Of a DNA stretch of 22,298 nucleotides, positions 8,301 to 16,024 are shown piece after piece. The first letter of the stretch is position 1, and each line of letters begins with the position of its first letter. The translations under genes were made by a program, and so were the position numbers. Under the pieces are notes generated by a model. That model was not told where the DNA came from, searched no databases, and was given only the letters and a program-made list of their open reading frames with translations. This DNA comes from Tritrichomonas foetus (taxonomy: Eukaryota; Parabasalia; Tritrichomonadida; Tritrichomonadidae), in contig MLAK01001291.1 of NCBI GenBank assembly GCA_001839685.1, positions 1 through 22,298 on the forward strand, written 5' to 3'.

Positions 8301-11300
8301 CGTACTTAAAGGTGATAATGGATCTGGAAGATTTACACTATCGAGATTTGTCACATTTTTGGTTGGCTATGAATTCTTCGAAATTCCGATTTATTCAGAA
8401 CTTGATGGATTATCTCATGACATGCGAAAAGACAGAATTCGAAAAGTTATTCAAAAACCACTTGTGGAATGCATCTTAAAGCAAAAACAAGTTGTTGTTT
8501 TTTATCGAGTTGAATCTTCAAGCAAAATCGCGAAAATCGATGAAGATGTTTTATCAAGTTTATTTTATCTAAATGATTTTACTCCTTATTTTTCCTCAAG
8601 TGAACTTGAAGATTTATATTATAAAACAGCCAATTCCCTAAAAATTAAACACGAAGATAAGACAACAATTTATCAACAAATTACTGCAAGCTTGAAAATC
8701 AGACTTCATATTATTATTTCTGCTGATCGACTGTTTAATTCTATGAATTATCCGTCGTTTGTAGAAATTAGATTCCAACAAACCGATGAAAATTATACAA
8801 CTTGTGCTCGAGATATGCTCCTTAATCCTGAATTTGCAAATATTATTGATAAGTTCCCAGAAAACTTACCATCAATATTCATTAAGATTCATAAAATTAT
8901 TAAATCTCATACAAAAACAGTCATAAGTCGTCATTTCTATGATTTTTTAAATAGTTTTTATTTCTATGCAACAAAATGTAAAAAAGAACTGTTTATGAAG
9001 CATTCATCAATTCAGGTCGCCATTGAATTCCTCTCACAATTGAACACTGAAATGAAAAATACTGAAATGAACATGAAAGAAATAATTCCAGCCCTGCAAG
9101 CTTTAGAAGGAAATGATGATAATTATAAAAGAGTGATAAGTGCAAGAAGAAAGGATCTTCGAGTGAAACAATTGAAATTAGAAGAAAATGAAAGAATGAA
9201 AACTATAGAATTAAGAAAAATAAATGAAGAAGTAATTTCGCTTCGAACAGAATTGATTGATTTGAATGTCCGTGTTGATTTAGCTCGTCAAAGACTAGAT
9301 AGTATAACTTCACAACAATTTGACCTTGTGAAACAATTAGGAAATGACCCAAAGCCGGCCTTTAAATTATTAATTGAAATGATTTTAGCATTTTTAGACC
9401 AACCAACTCAATTTGATCCACATGGAAAGCGTTTATTATATGATCAAAACTTTGAAGATGAAATTAAAACGAAAATTGATCATAAAAACGTTGATCCAAT
9501 TTCATTAGTTAAAGCCAAACCATTATTTACACAAGCTCAAGTCTCAAAGAATGATTTTGATGATTTATCTTTACAATGTAGCATCTTACATGATTGGATA
9601 AGTTCCATTTATTATTTTGCTGCATCAAGTGAAAAACTATCCGAAAAACAGAAAGAATATGAAGAAAAATCAGAAGAATTTCATGAATTCGAAGAAAAAC
9701 TCAAAAATGAAAAAGAACAAATGAGTATTACATTTTCATCCTTGGATGAAGAAATGAAACAATTCCAAGATGCTGTCACACACAAAGAAAATTTAACAAA
9801 TAAATATAATATTTTTGAATCAAGGAAAAGACTTCTGGATTCTTTGTTTAAAGGATTTGACCAACTACATGAAAAATGGAAAAACGAATATGAAAATTTT
9901 GAAGATAATAACAAAGCAATTATTGGAAACACCATCATTTTATCTGTCTATTTAACTTATTTTGGTGCACTCTCTAAAGAACAAAGAATTGAAATCTTTT
10001 ATGATATTTTCGATGAAATGAAAAGATATTCATTATTGGCAAATTATGATGCACCCATTGAATATGTTGAATCTCAGCTCTATATTATTTCTGACATGCA
10101 AAATGAATCAACAACTAATAATTCATTTTATGATGCTGTAGCTGAGTTACAAACCGATTTAAGAATGATAAAGTCAGTGAAAAAAGCTCCTTTAATAATT
10201 GATCCTGATGGCGTTGTGAATGATAAATTGAAAGTTATGTTCAAAAATGTAGTTTTTGCATCATATTTGGTTGACAATCTATTTAAAGTTCTTAAAACGG
10301 CTGCAAAGCTTGGCCAAACACTTGTTTTAGAAGATGTCAACTTTTTAGATTGTCAAATTATTCCATTTTTGGAAGTTTTTGTTACTTATAAACCAGTTAC
10401 AGAAATTACATATGAATCACATGTAATTAAAGTGCATCCAGACTTTAAACTCATTCTTTTCACTTCATTAAGTAATGCACATGAAATTCCAGAGAATTTG
10501 AGAGTTTTATCAAACGTAATAAATACAACTGAATCATCAATGAAAGAAGTTCAACATAGAATTACATGTTGCTTTTTAAATCACTTCGATTCCGAAATGT
10601 TACCGAGACTGCAATCAATAAAACGTGCAGAACTTCAACATCATTTGGAAATTTTAAGATTTGAAAAAATGACTTTGGACTCAATTGAAGGAATAGCAAA
10701 ATTGATTGAACAAGATGATAAATATGACTGTTTAAGTGATGAAGAAAACATTGGGAAACTTCTTCAGGCTAAAGAATGTTATTATGCAGCCACTAATGTT
10801 ACAAATGATCATCGCTCAATTCAAAATGAACTTCGAATGACAACTGAATCATTTATAAAATCTATTAATTTGTGTACATCATTCTGGGTAGCTTTAAATC
10901 ATTATTTACCACAGGTTCGAAGTTGCCATGTCTTTAGTTTAGATCAATTCTTATCACTTTGTAATACTGCTATTATTTCCAGTGGATTTCATCAAGGAAT
11001 CATATCACAAGAACAATTAAATAAAATGAATTCAACTTTGATTCATCAAATAATGAAATGGTCACTTCCGATGATGTCATTTAAAGATGCTATATTCTTT
11101 CTATTTATCAGTGGATTTACTTCTCTTCTTTTGCAAGATAAAGTCAAGAAAGAAGACCTTGATTCCATAATTGGTCATATTGAAGAAGAATATGACGGTT
11201 ATCTTGATCATGTGAACATTGATATTCATAGTGGTGAATCACTTGATCAGCTTAAATTTTCGAACATTTCTAATATTTTCTCATTTATAGAAAAATTTGT

Positions 11301-13371
11301 AATTGAATGCTTTGGAAATGATTATTCAAAATTCTTCCCAATTTTCACACTTGAATCGTTTATTTCACAGACAGCAAAAGTTCCAGTTTTAATTCAACTT
11401 CATAATTCAAAAGACGCTGCTAATTTACTTGAGTATTATATTGGGCTAAGAAGTAAATCAGCCTCTTATGTTTCAATTTCTTTATGTGATGATCAAAGTG
11501 TTTTATCAGACGCAAGAAAAAAGATTTATGGATCAATGAAAAGTGACTTGTGTGTTGCTCTTCATTATCCGTCAAATTCTTCTTTGGTTGCTTCTTTCAT
11601 TAATGATATAATTAATAACTTATCAAGTAGAAAAATCATTGCAGATCATCATAAAAACTTGAATTCTGGACCATCTTCTCCATCTAAAGTTTCCAAATCT
11701 ATTTCTTCCAACCCATCAGAAAACAACATTCCAAGCACTATAGGAAGTAATAAAGCAAATTATGTTTCTGGTAAAGCTGAGATAAATGGTGTTCCAAATT
11801 TGATTGATAGTAATACTGTTGTTCATGAAGATTTCAGAATGGTGATTATTTGCTCAACTACTGATGGACTTTCAAGAAATACATTAAGAAAATGTTCAAG
11901 ACTAGAATATGAATCTTATCCAAGTATTAAGCATCAACTCCTTGAAATTTACAATCATCATGCTTCAGCAATTCAAGTTGCAACCACCAGTCAGAATCGA
12001 AAACTTAATTATGTTCTTTCTTTGTTGTTTTCTTTAATTAATTTCCGAAAATTCATCAAACCAATTGGATTTACTTATGATGTTCCAATTGATGAATTAC
12101 GATTAAGAAATTTCATAATTAAACTTAAAGATAGGCTCGATTGTATTCTAACAAATAACACAAATTACATTCCAATGAAAAATATCCGAGATGATATTTT
12201 CGATGTTGAACTAGGTAGTGGGATTTTTGATAGTTTTGACTCCAGAAAACTGAAAAATCACATTTTTTCTGCAATTTCACCTGAATTGTTGGACGATGGA
12301 TTTTATTTTATTGAACAAAATTCTGAAGAAATGGATAAATGGTCAATTCCAAATGATGTTTTACCATCAAACTTTTCGCATTTGGTAGAAACCCGAGTTC
12401 CTGTTTTTCCAACAACTGACGTTTTATCAATGAATAAAATAATTTCTTATCCACTTCGAAATTGGAGTCTTTCCAGATGGATTTCCAAAACTTTCTTGAA
12501 AATTCATAAAGAAACAGAATCTTTTGATATTGTTGAAGCCAAATCTAAATTAACAGAAATCTTCAATAAAAAATTACCTCAAGAGATTTTAGTTACTCGT
12601 ATTGATGAAATGAAAACACCAACCCAATTGTTTTTATTAGGTGAAATTAAAGCATTCAATGAATTAATTAGAGAAATGAGAGGTGTGATTGGAAATACAA
12701 TAACTTCAACCACAAAAGATGCCTTCATTGAAATGTATAGGCGTAACATATTTCCTGAACAATGGCGAAACAAAGCCGCTTTTAGTTATACAAAAAGTTT
12801 CTCAAAATTTGTTGATTTCTTAATTGAAAAATATGATTTGTTATCAACATGGATGAAAAATGGTATAGTTCCATCTGTAATTGATGTAAAATTAATCAAA
12901 AGTATAAAAGGTTTGCTTTTTAGTTACTTAAATGATATTGCAATTCAAAGACAAATGACAATTGATGTTCTCTCATATGATTTTATTTTTGGCGAGAAAA
13001 ATGTAACATCCACATCTGAAAATGGAGCAGGACTTTGCCTTTCTGGGATTTATGTTGTTGGTGGAAACTGGGACTTTAATGAAAAGAAACTCATTCAACC
13101 AAACAGTAAAACACCTCCTGTTTCACCAATGCCTAATTGTTTATGTGTCCCTGTTAAAATTACAACAAAATCGCAACATACATTTAGTTGCCCTCTGTTT
13201 CGAACAATGCCATCAAAAACATTTATGTTAAATGTTGATAAAGTTGTTGTTGATGGTGTTTCAAATAATTTTCAATGGAATGTCCCGCTTAAATCAGATG
13301 TTTTCGAGAAGCAACTCATATCTACAGGAGTTTCTCTCATTTGCCAGAAACCAGAATTTTCTTCAAAATGA
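5389..13371 (+). CDS. Dynein heavy chain, AAA1 remainder to C-terminus, downstream of the TGA
   Basis: The frame continues for 2,660 residues. With composite numbering from 892: the rest of AAA1 (FLKPIAM in place of FRPVAM, so the sensor arginine reads Lys); AAA2 with intact P-loop GPINSGKS (1747) but Asn at Walker B (LNGP, 1860); AAA3 with P-loop GPKISGKS (2146) and Walker B LIFDNVP (D2211, N2212); AAA4 with a broken P-loop GDNGSGRF (2474). Next come stalk coiled coil 1 (about 2719-2815), the microtubule-binding domain starting near DPKPAFKLL (2818), coiled coil 2 (about 2912-2998), AAA5 (PLIIDPDG near 3099) and AAA6. AAA6 carries a Ser/Asn-rich insertion (3584-3643). The C-terminal domain has SGIYVVGGNWD and CPLFRTMP and ends normally in TGA. 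The first ATG in this frame after the TGA is 5572, so an independent product would lack part of AAA1. With only two of four nucleotide sites plausible, motor activity is doubtful. Confidence 0.92.
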   Translation, partial: DLTNKKIANERFCNIAGKKVELISNTTLFFTGDNSIFSGKTKSNKANAFPHQLRAFLKPIAMRPPETKFVIELKLISHGFKATKHISQKLFLFLSAISHTFPYLNLSFVYQPAITIVNNAHELIRVLMHTKNPNAVVNYYESLRTAEEYVVARSIYDYFVSRIEWTHLDSFLQVLYGHFQIFDGFDSFKKSILDDTTFPSDQYDHILKDISRSVIDEHFTPKLSEYLINKMLTLYHMMAKYKCIIIYGPINSGKSTIIDLLKDTLQVLINEAEDNKKFSDIMTIKLHEWFYMNDSWEQMFGKMTLENIPITPLQSGRISGRIVNELNQTFETMPIWNSGQIHAFMHNLTTDTQYHNILKLNGPLTPRIVNFLSEMLTSDGTNYIKLNTMDTIECNKNFHIIIETESIENLNPAMIMNCALLPMKNMQVDKTNTILDPEIIFNRAVSGFKGEIEETTVSIFKKLFITMAPEVVHHIYEIDNYVSKIPGGDVIISDHLPFNAMQLALYYFEQASLMNKNDENQLKTILVLALFYSFSGIIKPSALGLFDNWIRTTFIIEIPSDWIGYNVPDSFWDLYQRPSMSSLRFYRGKLIPHDYNLLLEKPIISKRMECPNFKLPMDISICTAQYLPIIGQAKILDRHRQHYLIFGPKISGKSTMMKFIFHHNNDTIPITIPVSQISKGSDLIDFINLHTPIITKNYVMLHDTKTYALIFDNVPCDNFYALEFIKMLVDSSSFPVYSKKDPKFLDRLQVRNFYVIVIMEDISNLPVTFFSHFYIMHLNEPTSNTINYVLKHIGSQFGISPKLLAAVSQFAEQYCRNPDAPFLFTKLIEVLALINGRSALNERDTISCVRTFLFELNYLLYHKIHDEKVIAKIKALYDNNFQETNIKDLFANILDGVDLIYPDINLSQDLSCCAVSLPIKPMVSVRDMLYEKYDEYNKTRGCNNIQMVFYKPTINDIILLQRALSYPGTSIVLKGDNGSGRFTLSRFVTFLVGYEFFEIPIYSELDGLSHDMRKDRIRKVIQKPLVECILKQKQVVVFYRVESSSKIAKIDEDVLSSLFYLNDFTPYFSSSELEDLYYKTANSLKIKHEDKTTIYQQITASLKIRLHIIISADRLFNSMNYPSFVEIRFQQTDENYTTCARDMLLNPEFANIIDKFPENLPSIFIKIHKIIKSHTKTVISRHFYDFLNSFYFYATKCKKELFMKHSSIQVAIEFLSQLNTEMKNTEMNMKEIIPALQALEGNDDNYKRVISARRKDLRVKQLKLEENERMKTIELRKINEEVISLRTELIDLNVRVDLARQRLDSITSQQFDLVKQLGNDPKPAFKLLIEMILAFLDQPTQFDPHGKRLLYDQNFEDEIKTKIDHKNVDPISLVKAKPLFTQAQVSKNDFDDLSLQCSILHDWISSIYYFAASSEKLSEKQKEYEEKSEEFHEFEEKLKNEKEQMSITFSSLDEEMKQFQDAVTHKENLTNKYNIFESRKRLLDSLFKGFDQLHEKWKNEYENFEDNNKAIIGNTIILSVYLTYFGALSKEQRIEIFYDIFDEMKRYSLLANYDAPIEYVESQLYIISDMQNESTTNNSFYDAVAELQTDLRMIKSVKKAPLIIDPDGVVNDKLKVMFKNVVFASYLVDNLFKVLKTAAKLGQTLVLEDVNFLDCQIIPFLEVFVTYKPVTEITYESHVIKVHPDFKLILFTSLSNAHEIPENLRVLSNVINTTESSMKEVQHRITCCFLNHFDSEMLPRLQSIKRAELQHHLEILRFEKMTLDSIEGIAKLIEQDDKYDCLSDEENIGKLLQAKECYYAATNVTNDHRSIQNELRMTTESFIKSINLCTSFWVALNHYLPQVRSCHVFSLDQFLSLCNTAIISSGFHQGIISQEQLNKMNSTLIHQIMKWSLPMMSFKDAIFFLFISGFTSLLLQDKVKKEDLDSIIGHIEEEYDGYLDHVNIDIHSGESLDQLKFSNISNIFSFIEKFVIECFGNDYSKFFPIFTLESFISQTAKVPVLIQLHNSKDAANLLEYYIGLRSKSASYVSISLCDDQSVLSDARKKIYGSMKSDLCVALHYPSNSSLVASFINDIINNLSSRKIIADHHKNLNSGPSSPSKVSKSISSNPSENNIPSTIGSNKANYVSGKAEINGVPNLIDSNTVVHEDFRMVIICSTTDGLSRNTLRKCSRLEYESYPSIKHQLLEIYNHHASAIQVATTSQNRKLNYVLSLLFSLINFRKFIKPIGFTYDVPIDELRLRNFIIKLKDRLDCILTNNTNYIPMKNIRDDIFDVELGSGIFDSFDSRKLKNHIFSAISPELLDDGFYFIEQNSEEMDKWSIPNDVLPSNFSHLVETRVPVFPTTDVLSMNKIISYPLRNWSLSRWISKTFLKIHKETESFDIVEAKSKLTEIFNKKLPQEILVTRIDEMKTPTQLFLLGEIKAFNELIREMRGVIGNTITSTTKDAFIEMYRRNIFPEQWRNKAAFSYTKSFSKFVDFLIEKYDLLSTWMKNGIVPSVIDVKLIKSIKGLLFSYLNDIAIQRQMTIDVLSYDFIFGEKNVTSTSENGAGLCLSGIYVVGGNWDFNEKKLIQPNSKTPPVSPMPNCLCVPVKITTKSQHTFSCPLFRTMPSKTFMLNVDKVVVDGVSNNFQWNVPLKSDVFEKQLISTGVSLICQKPEFSSK
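11641..11820 (+). other. Ser/Asn-rich low-complexity insertion within dynein AAA6
   Basis: About 60 residues rich in Ser, Asn, Pro and Lys (composite 3584-3643, including SGPSSPSKVSKS) lie between the helix ending INDIINNLSS and the strand HEDFRMVII. In ordinary dyneins these two elements sit close together. It is probably a disordered surface loop, and the SP dipeptides could be phosphorylated. No repeat unit is visible. Confidence 0.6.
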
Positions 13372-13640
13372 ATTAGAATATAGATATTCCTGCGAATATT
13401 TTGTTATTAAATTGTTTTTATAGATACTAAATATAGACTTTTATTTATTATGTTTGAATGTAACACTTTCATCATTCTGATATTTAAATTATGAAAGTTT
13501 TTTTGGATATAATTTTGTGTCACTTGAATATATTCACAAATGAGATAATATATATTGTGATAATATGTATATATTCATAATAACCATAGAAAAATTTACT
13601 GTGTTAGTAAACATGTTATATAAGTTCCGTTTAGAAGAAA
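13372..13640. other. Convergent intergenic region with 3' ends of two genes
   Basis: This 269-base AT-rich spacer separates the dynein stop from the stop of the minus-strand gene. A TAAA (13408-13411) follows the dynein stop, and a minus-strand TAAA (13630-13633) lies 8 bases past the other stop. UAAA is the reported trichomonad polyadenylation signal, but it is common by chance in such DNA. The palindrome GAATATATTC (13526-13535) and a weak 6-base inverted repeat (13534-13539 with 13555-13560) are present. If the dynein TGA were read through, the next in-frame stop is TAG at 13381. Confidence 0.45.
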
Positions 13641-15788
13641 CTAAAATCGCTTCAATTTTATGTTCGAAAATGAATTTAAAAGACATTTATCATCAGAAAT
13701 TAGAGTAACAAAAGTATTAAATAAATCTTGTAGTTTTTCAATATCTCGAAAGGGTGCAGGAATCGTTAATTTTTTCAAATTAATAAATAGAACATTTAAT
13801 GAAAGCATTGTTGCAATAACTTCTCTTGAATTTGCTTCTTCAATGACGAGATTGAACATATTTTGGAACAATTCTCGGCTTTTGGTGAGATTACATCGTT
13901 TCCGAGAGAATGAAGCTTTATAATTTCCATTAACAAATGAATTATACTCTGTTTTAGAATCAACAAAATTCACATAATTTTTTAAAGATTTCATAAAATT
14001 TAAAAGATAATAAACTCGATATCCATATTGCAGGTCTATTGTATTTCGAATATAATGAATGTAGTAAATCAAGTTTTTCGCTAAAAATGGATTTTCAGAT
14101 GTCCATGAATGAACATTTTTAAGTAAAGTATCAGATGAATATCTTGTATAAGCTGCAGATAATTCATTTGCACCTCTGATTTTAGTCATTTTGAACAAAT
14201 TCATTGCTTGGATACATGTAGCAAAAAAGATACTTGTTGGTGTTTGTGTATGACTATCAGAGAAAAGTTTTTTACATATCAAGTTATAATTACTATGTAG
14301 ATGTGTCTTTTTCCCAATTTGTAGAATACTTTTGGCATGGCCTTCAGCAAATTGAATCATTAACAAATCTTTAACAAAGTTGATATTTTTCCTTTCTCTT
14401 TTTAATTTATTTATCGTAAGTTTTAAATTCAAAATAAAATCAAGTTCATCAATTTGCCGAGAAAATTCATTGACATAGCGATTTAAAGAATATTTTTCAA
14501 AGTTATTCACGGAAAAATGATTTTCAAGAATCTTTAAAAAGTTTTTATTTTCAATTTTCGCATAATTTTGATATCTTAAAAACATTCTAGATAAGTCATG
14601 TACATTATTTTCTTCATTTTTTAATTGTTCATTATTTGGTTCATTTTTGTGTTGAATGGGCAAAATAATATCAACATAAAAAGGTAAATAGCCTCTTTTG
14701 AATAATATACTTGTGGATTTTGATAAAAGATTTATATCTGCTACACTTTTATCAGATTGATAAATTTCAATAATTGTACAAAGATCTCTATCAGACATCA
14801 CAATCGGCATTTTTTTAACTTGAGATATTATATCATCATTAATAATAGTTGAATTTCTCTGAGCAGTTTTTGTTAAAATTGATAAAATACTGCGTGGTGT
14901 ATCGTTTAAGGGATTATTACTTAATTCAATTAAATAATTATAAAAATAATTGTCAGATGAATTCAATAAAAAAAACTTTTCTTTATAAGTTTGAGCAAAA
15001 ACATCAGTGTAAAGCAAAGAAATGCAATTTGCAGTGTCAATTGAAGAATAAATTGATAGCACAATTGAATGTTTATGAGATAAATGAATTACACATAATT
15101 TTAAACAATCACAAAATACATTAAATGCTTCATCAACATTTTTTGTTTTTTTCTGAACTCTGTTTTCAAAAAGATGCCACAAATAATAAATAAATTGATG
15201 ATTAGAAATGAAATAAGAAGCAATCAATGGATTCAAAATCATTTTCATACTTTCATTGAAGTCATTTTGAATCAAATTAATTAAAAAATCACCTGCAAGA
15301 TTCGAAAAAACATCAATTGTAAAATATCCAAAAATTGCAGGAAAAGTGGAATAAGCAAACACAAAATTTAAAGTTGGATCAAATTTTAACATTTTTAAAA
15401 CTTGATTTGAAAATCCTTTCATGTCACGATGTATTTTCAAGATTAAAAGTGTAAGTGCTTGTGAAAAGCGATGATTGAAATGACCAATGACTTTTTCTGG
15501 ATTTTTATCAACACATTGAAACATATCATTAAAAGAAGGAGAATCAAAAAAATCAAATGATTCAAAAAGTCGAAGTCTTAAGAGATTGAGAGCACGTGAG
15601 GAACATGAAACCCTTAAAACTTCAGAACTGAAGGATTTTAAATAATCATTATGAGAAAAAGATATCTTGTCAAATTTACTGATATAATTAACAGTATCAT
15701 GAAGTTTAATTAGATTGTCTTCATAGTTGAATTCTGAAGGTGAAAAGAATAAATTCATTGAATACAAATGTGGATTTTCACATAACAT
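13641..15788 (-). CDS. Unrecognised 715-residue, mainly helical protein
   Basis: This is a full-length open frame of 715 codons ending in TAG, with no membrane segments or signal peptide that I can see and no low-complexity tracts. The composition is rich in Leu, Phe, Ile, Asn and Lys, and the predicted structure is mostly alpha helix. Recognisable blocks include RALNLLRLRLFESF near residue 65, QALTLLILKIHRDMKGF near 110, and an FPAIFGYF segment near 155. A Lys/Asn/Glu stretch near 390 may link an N- and a C-terminal helical half. The N-terminal half faintly recalls helical RasGAP-type folds, but no arginine-finger signature can be pointed to, so no function is assigned. The first ATG is used. 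MNLFF at residue 11 (ATG at 15756-15758) is an alternative. No TCAYW initiator is seen close to either. The neighbour upstream is in the same orientation. Confidence 0.82.
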   Translation of the reverse strand: MLCENPHLYSMNLFFSPSEFNYEDNLIKLHDTVNYISKFDKISFSHNDYLKSFSSEVLRVSCSSRALNLLRLRLFESFDFFDSPSFNDMFQCVDKNPEKVIGHFNHRFSQALTLLILKIHRDMKGFSNQVLKMLKFDPTLNFVFAYSTFPAIFGYFTIDVFSNLAGDFLINLIQNDFNESMKMILNPLIASYFISNHQFIYYLWHLFENRVQKKTKNVDEAFNVFCDCLKLCVIHLSHKHSIVLSIYSSIDTANCISLLYTDVFAQTYKEKFFLLNSSDNYFYNYLIELSNNPLNDTPRSILSILTKTAQRNSTIINDDIISQVKKMPIVMSDRDLCTIIEIYQSDKSVADINLLSKSTSILFKRGYLPFYVDIILPIQHKNEPNNEQLKNEENNVHDLSRMFLRYQNYAKIENKNFLKILENHFSVNNFEKYSLNRYVNEFSRQIDELDFILNLKLTINKLKRERKNINFVKDLLMIQFAEGHAKSILQIGKKTHLHSNYNLICKKLFSDSHTQTPTSIFFATCIQAMNLFKMTKIRGANELSAAYTRYSSDTLLKNVHSWTSENPFLAKNLIYYIHYIRNTIDLQYGYRVYYLLNFMKSLKNYVNFVDSKTEYNSFVNGNYKASFSRKRCNLTKSRELFQNMFNLVIEEANSREVIATMLSLNVLFINLKKLTIPAPFRDIEKLQDLFNTFVTLISDDKCLLNSFSNIKLKRF

Positions 15789-16024
15789 GTCAGTTTGATA
15801 TCACAACAAATACAAATTGAAAAGGCAGGAAAAAGGACTAAAAAGATTAAGGTTGATAATATTTATTTTAAACATTATATAACAATTAACAAATGAATTG
15901 AAACGGTTTTTTGTGAAATAAACATTTCAGCTGTTGAGTAATTTTTGTGATTGTAATAAAAAGATGTTTTTTCATTCTGTAATGAAACAGTTATTTTTTC
16001 TTCTTCATTAGGATTTATCAGTTA
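15789..16024. other. Spacer between two minus-strand genes
   Basis: This 236-base AT-rich gap contains the 3' flank of the coiled-coil gene and the promoter of the 715-residue gene. A minus-strand TAAA at 16014-16017 lies 7 bases past the coiled-coil stop and could be its polyadenylation signal. The only initiator match is TCATT on the minus strand (15892-15896), over 100 bases from the start, which is farther than usual. Confidence 0.4.

Noticed and set aside
13526..13560. Stem-loop terminator in the convergent spacer
   Set aside because: The inverted repeat is only six pairs with a 15-base loop in AT-rich DNA. Nuclear genes of this kind end by polyadenylation rather than hairpins.
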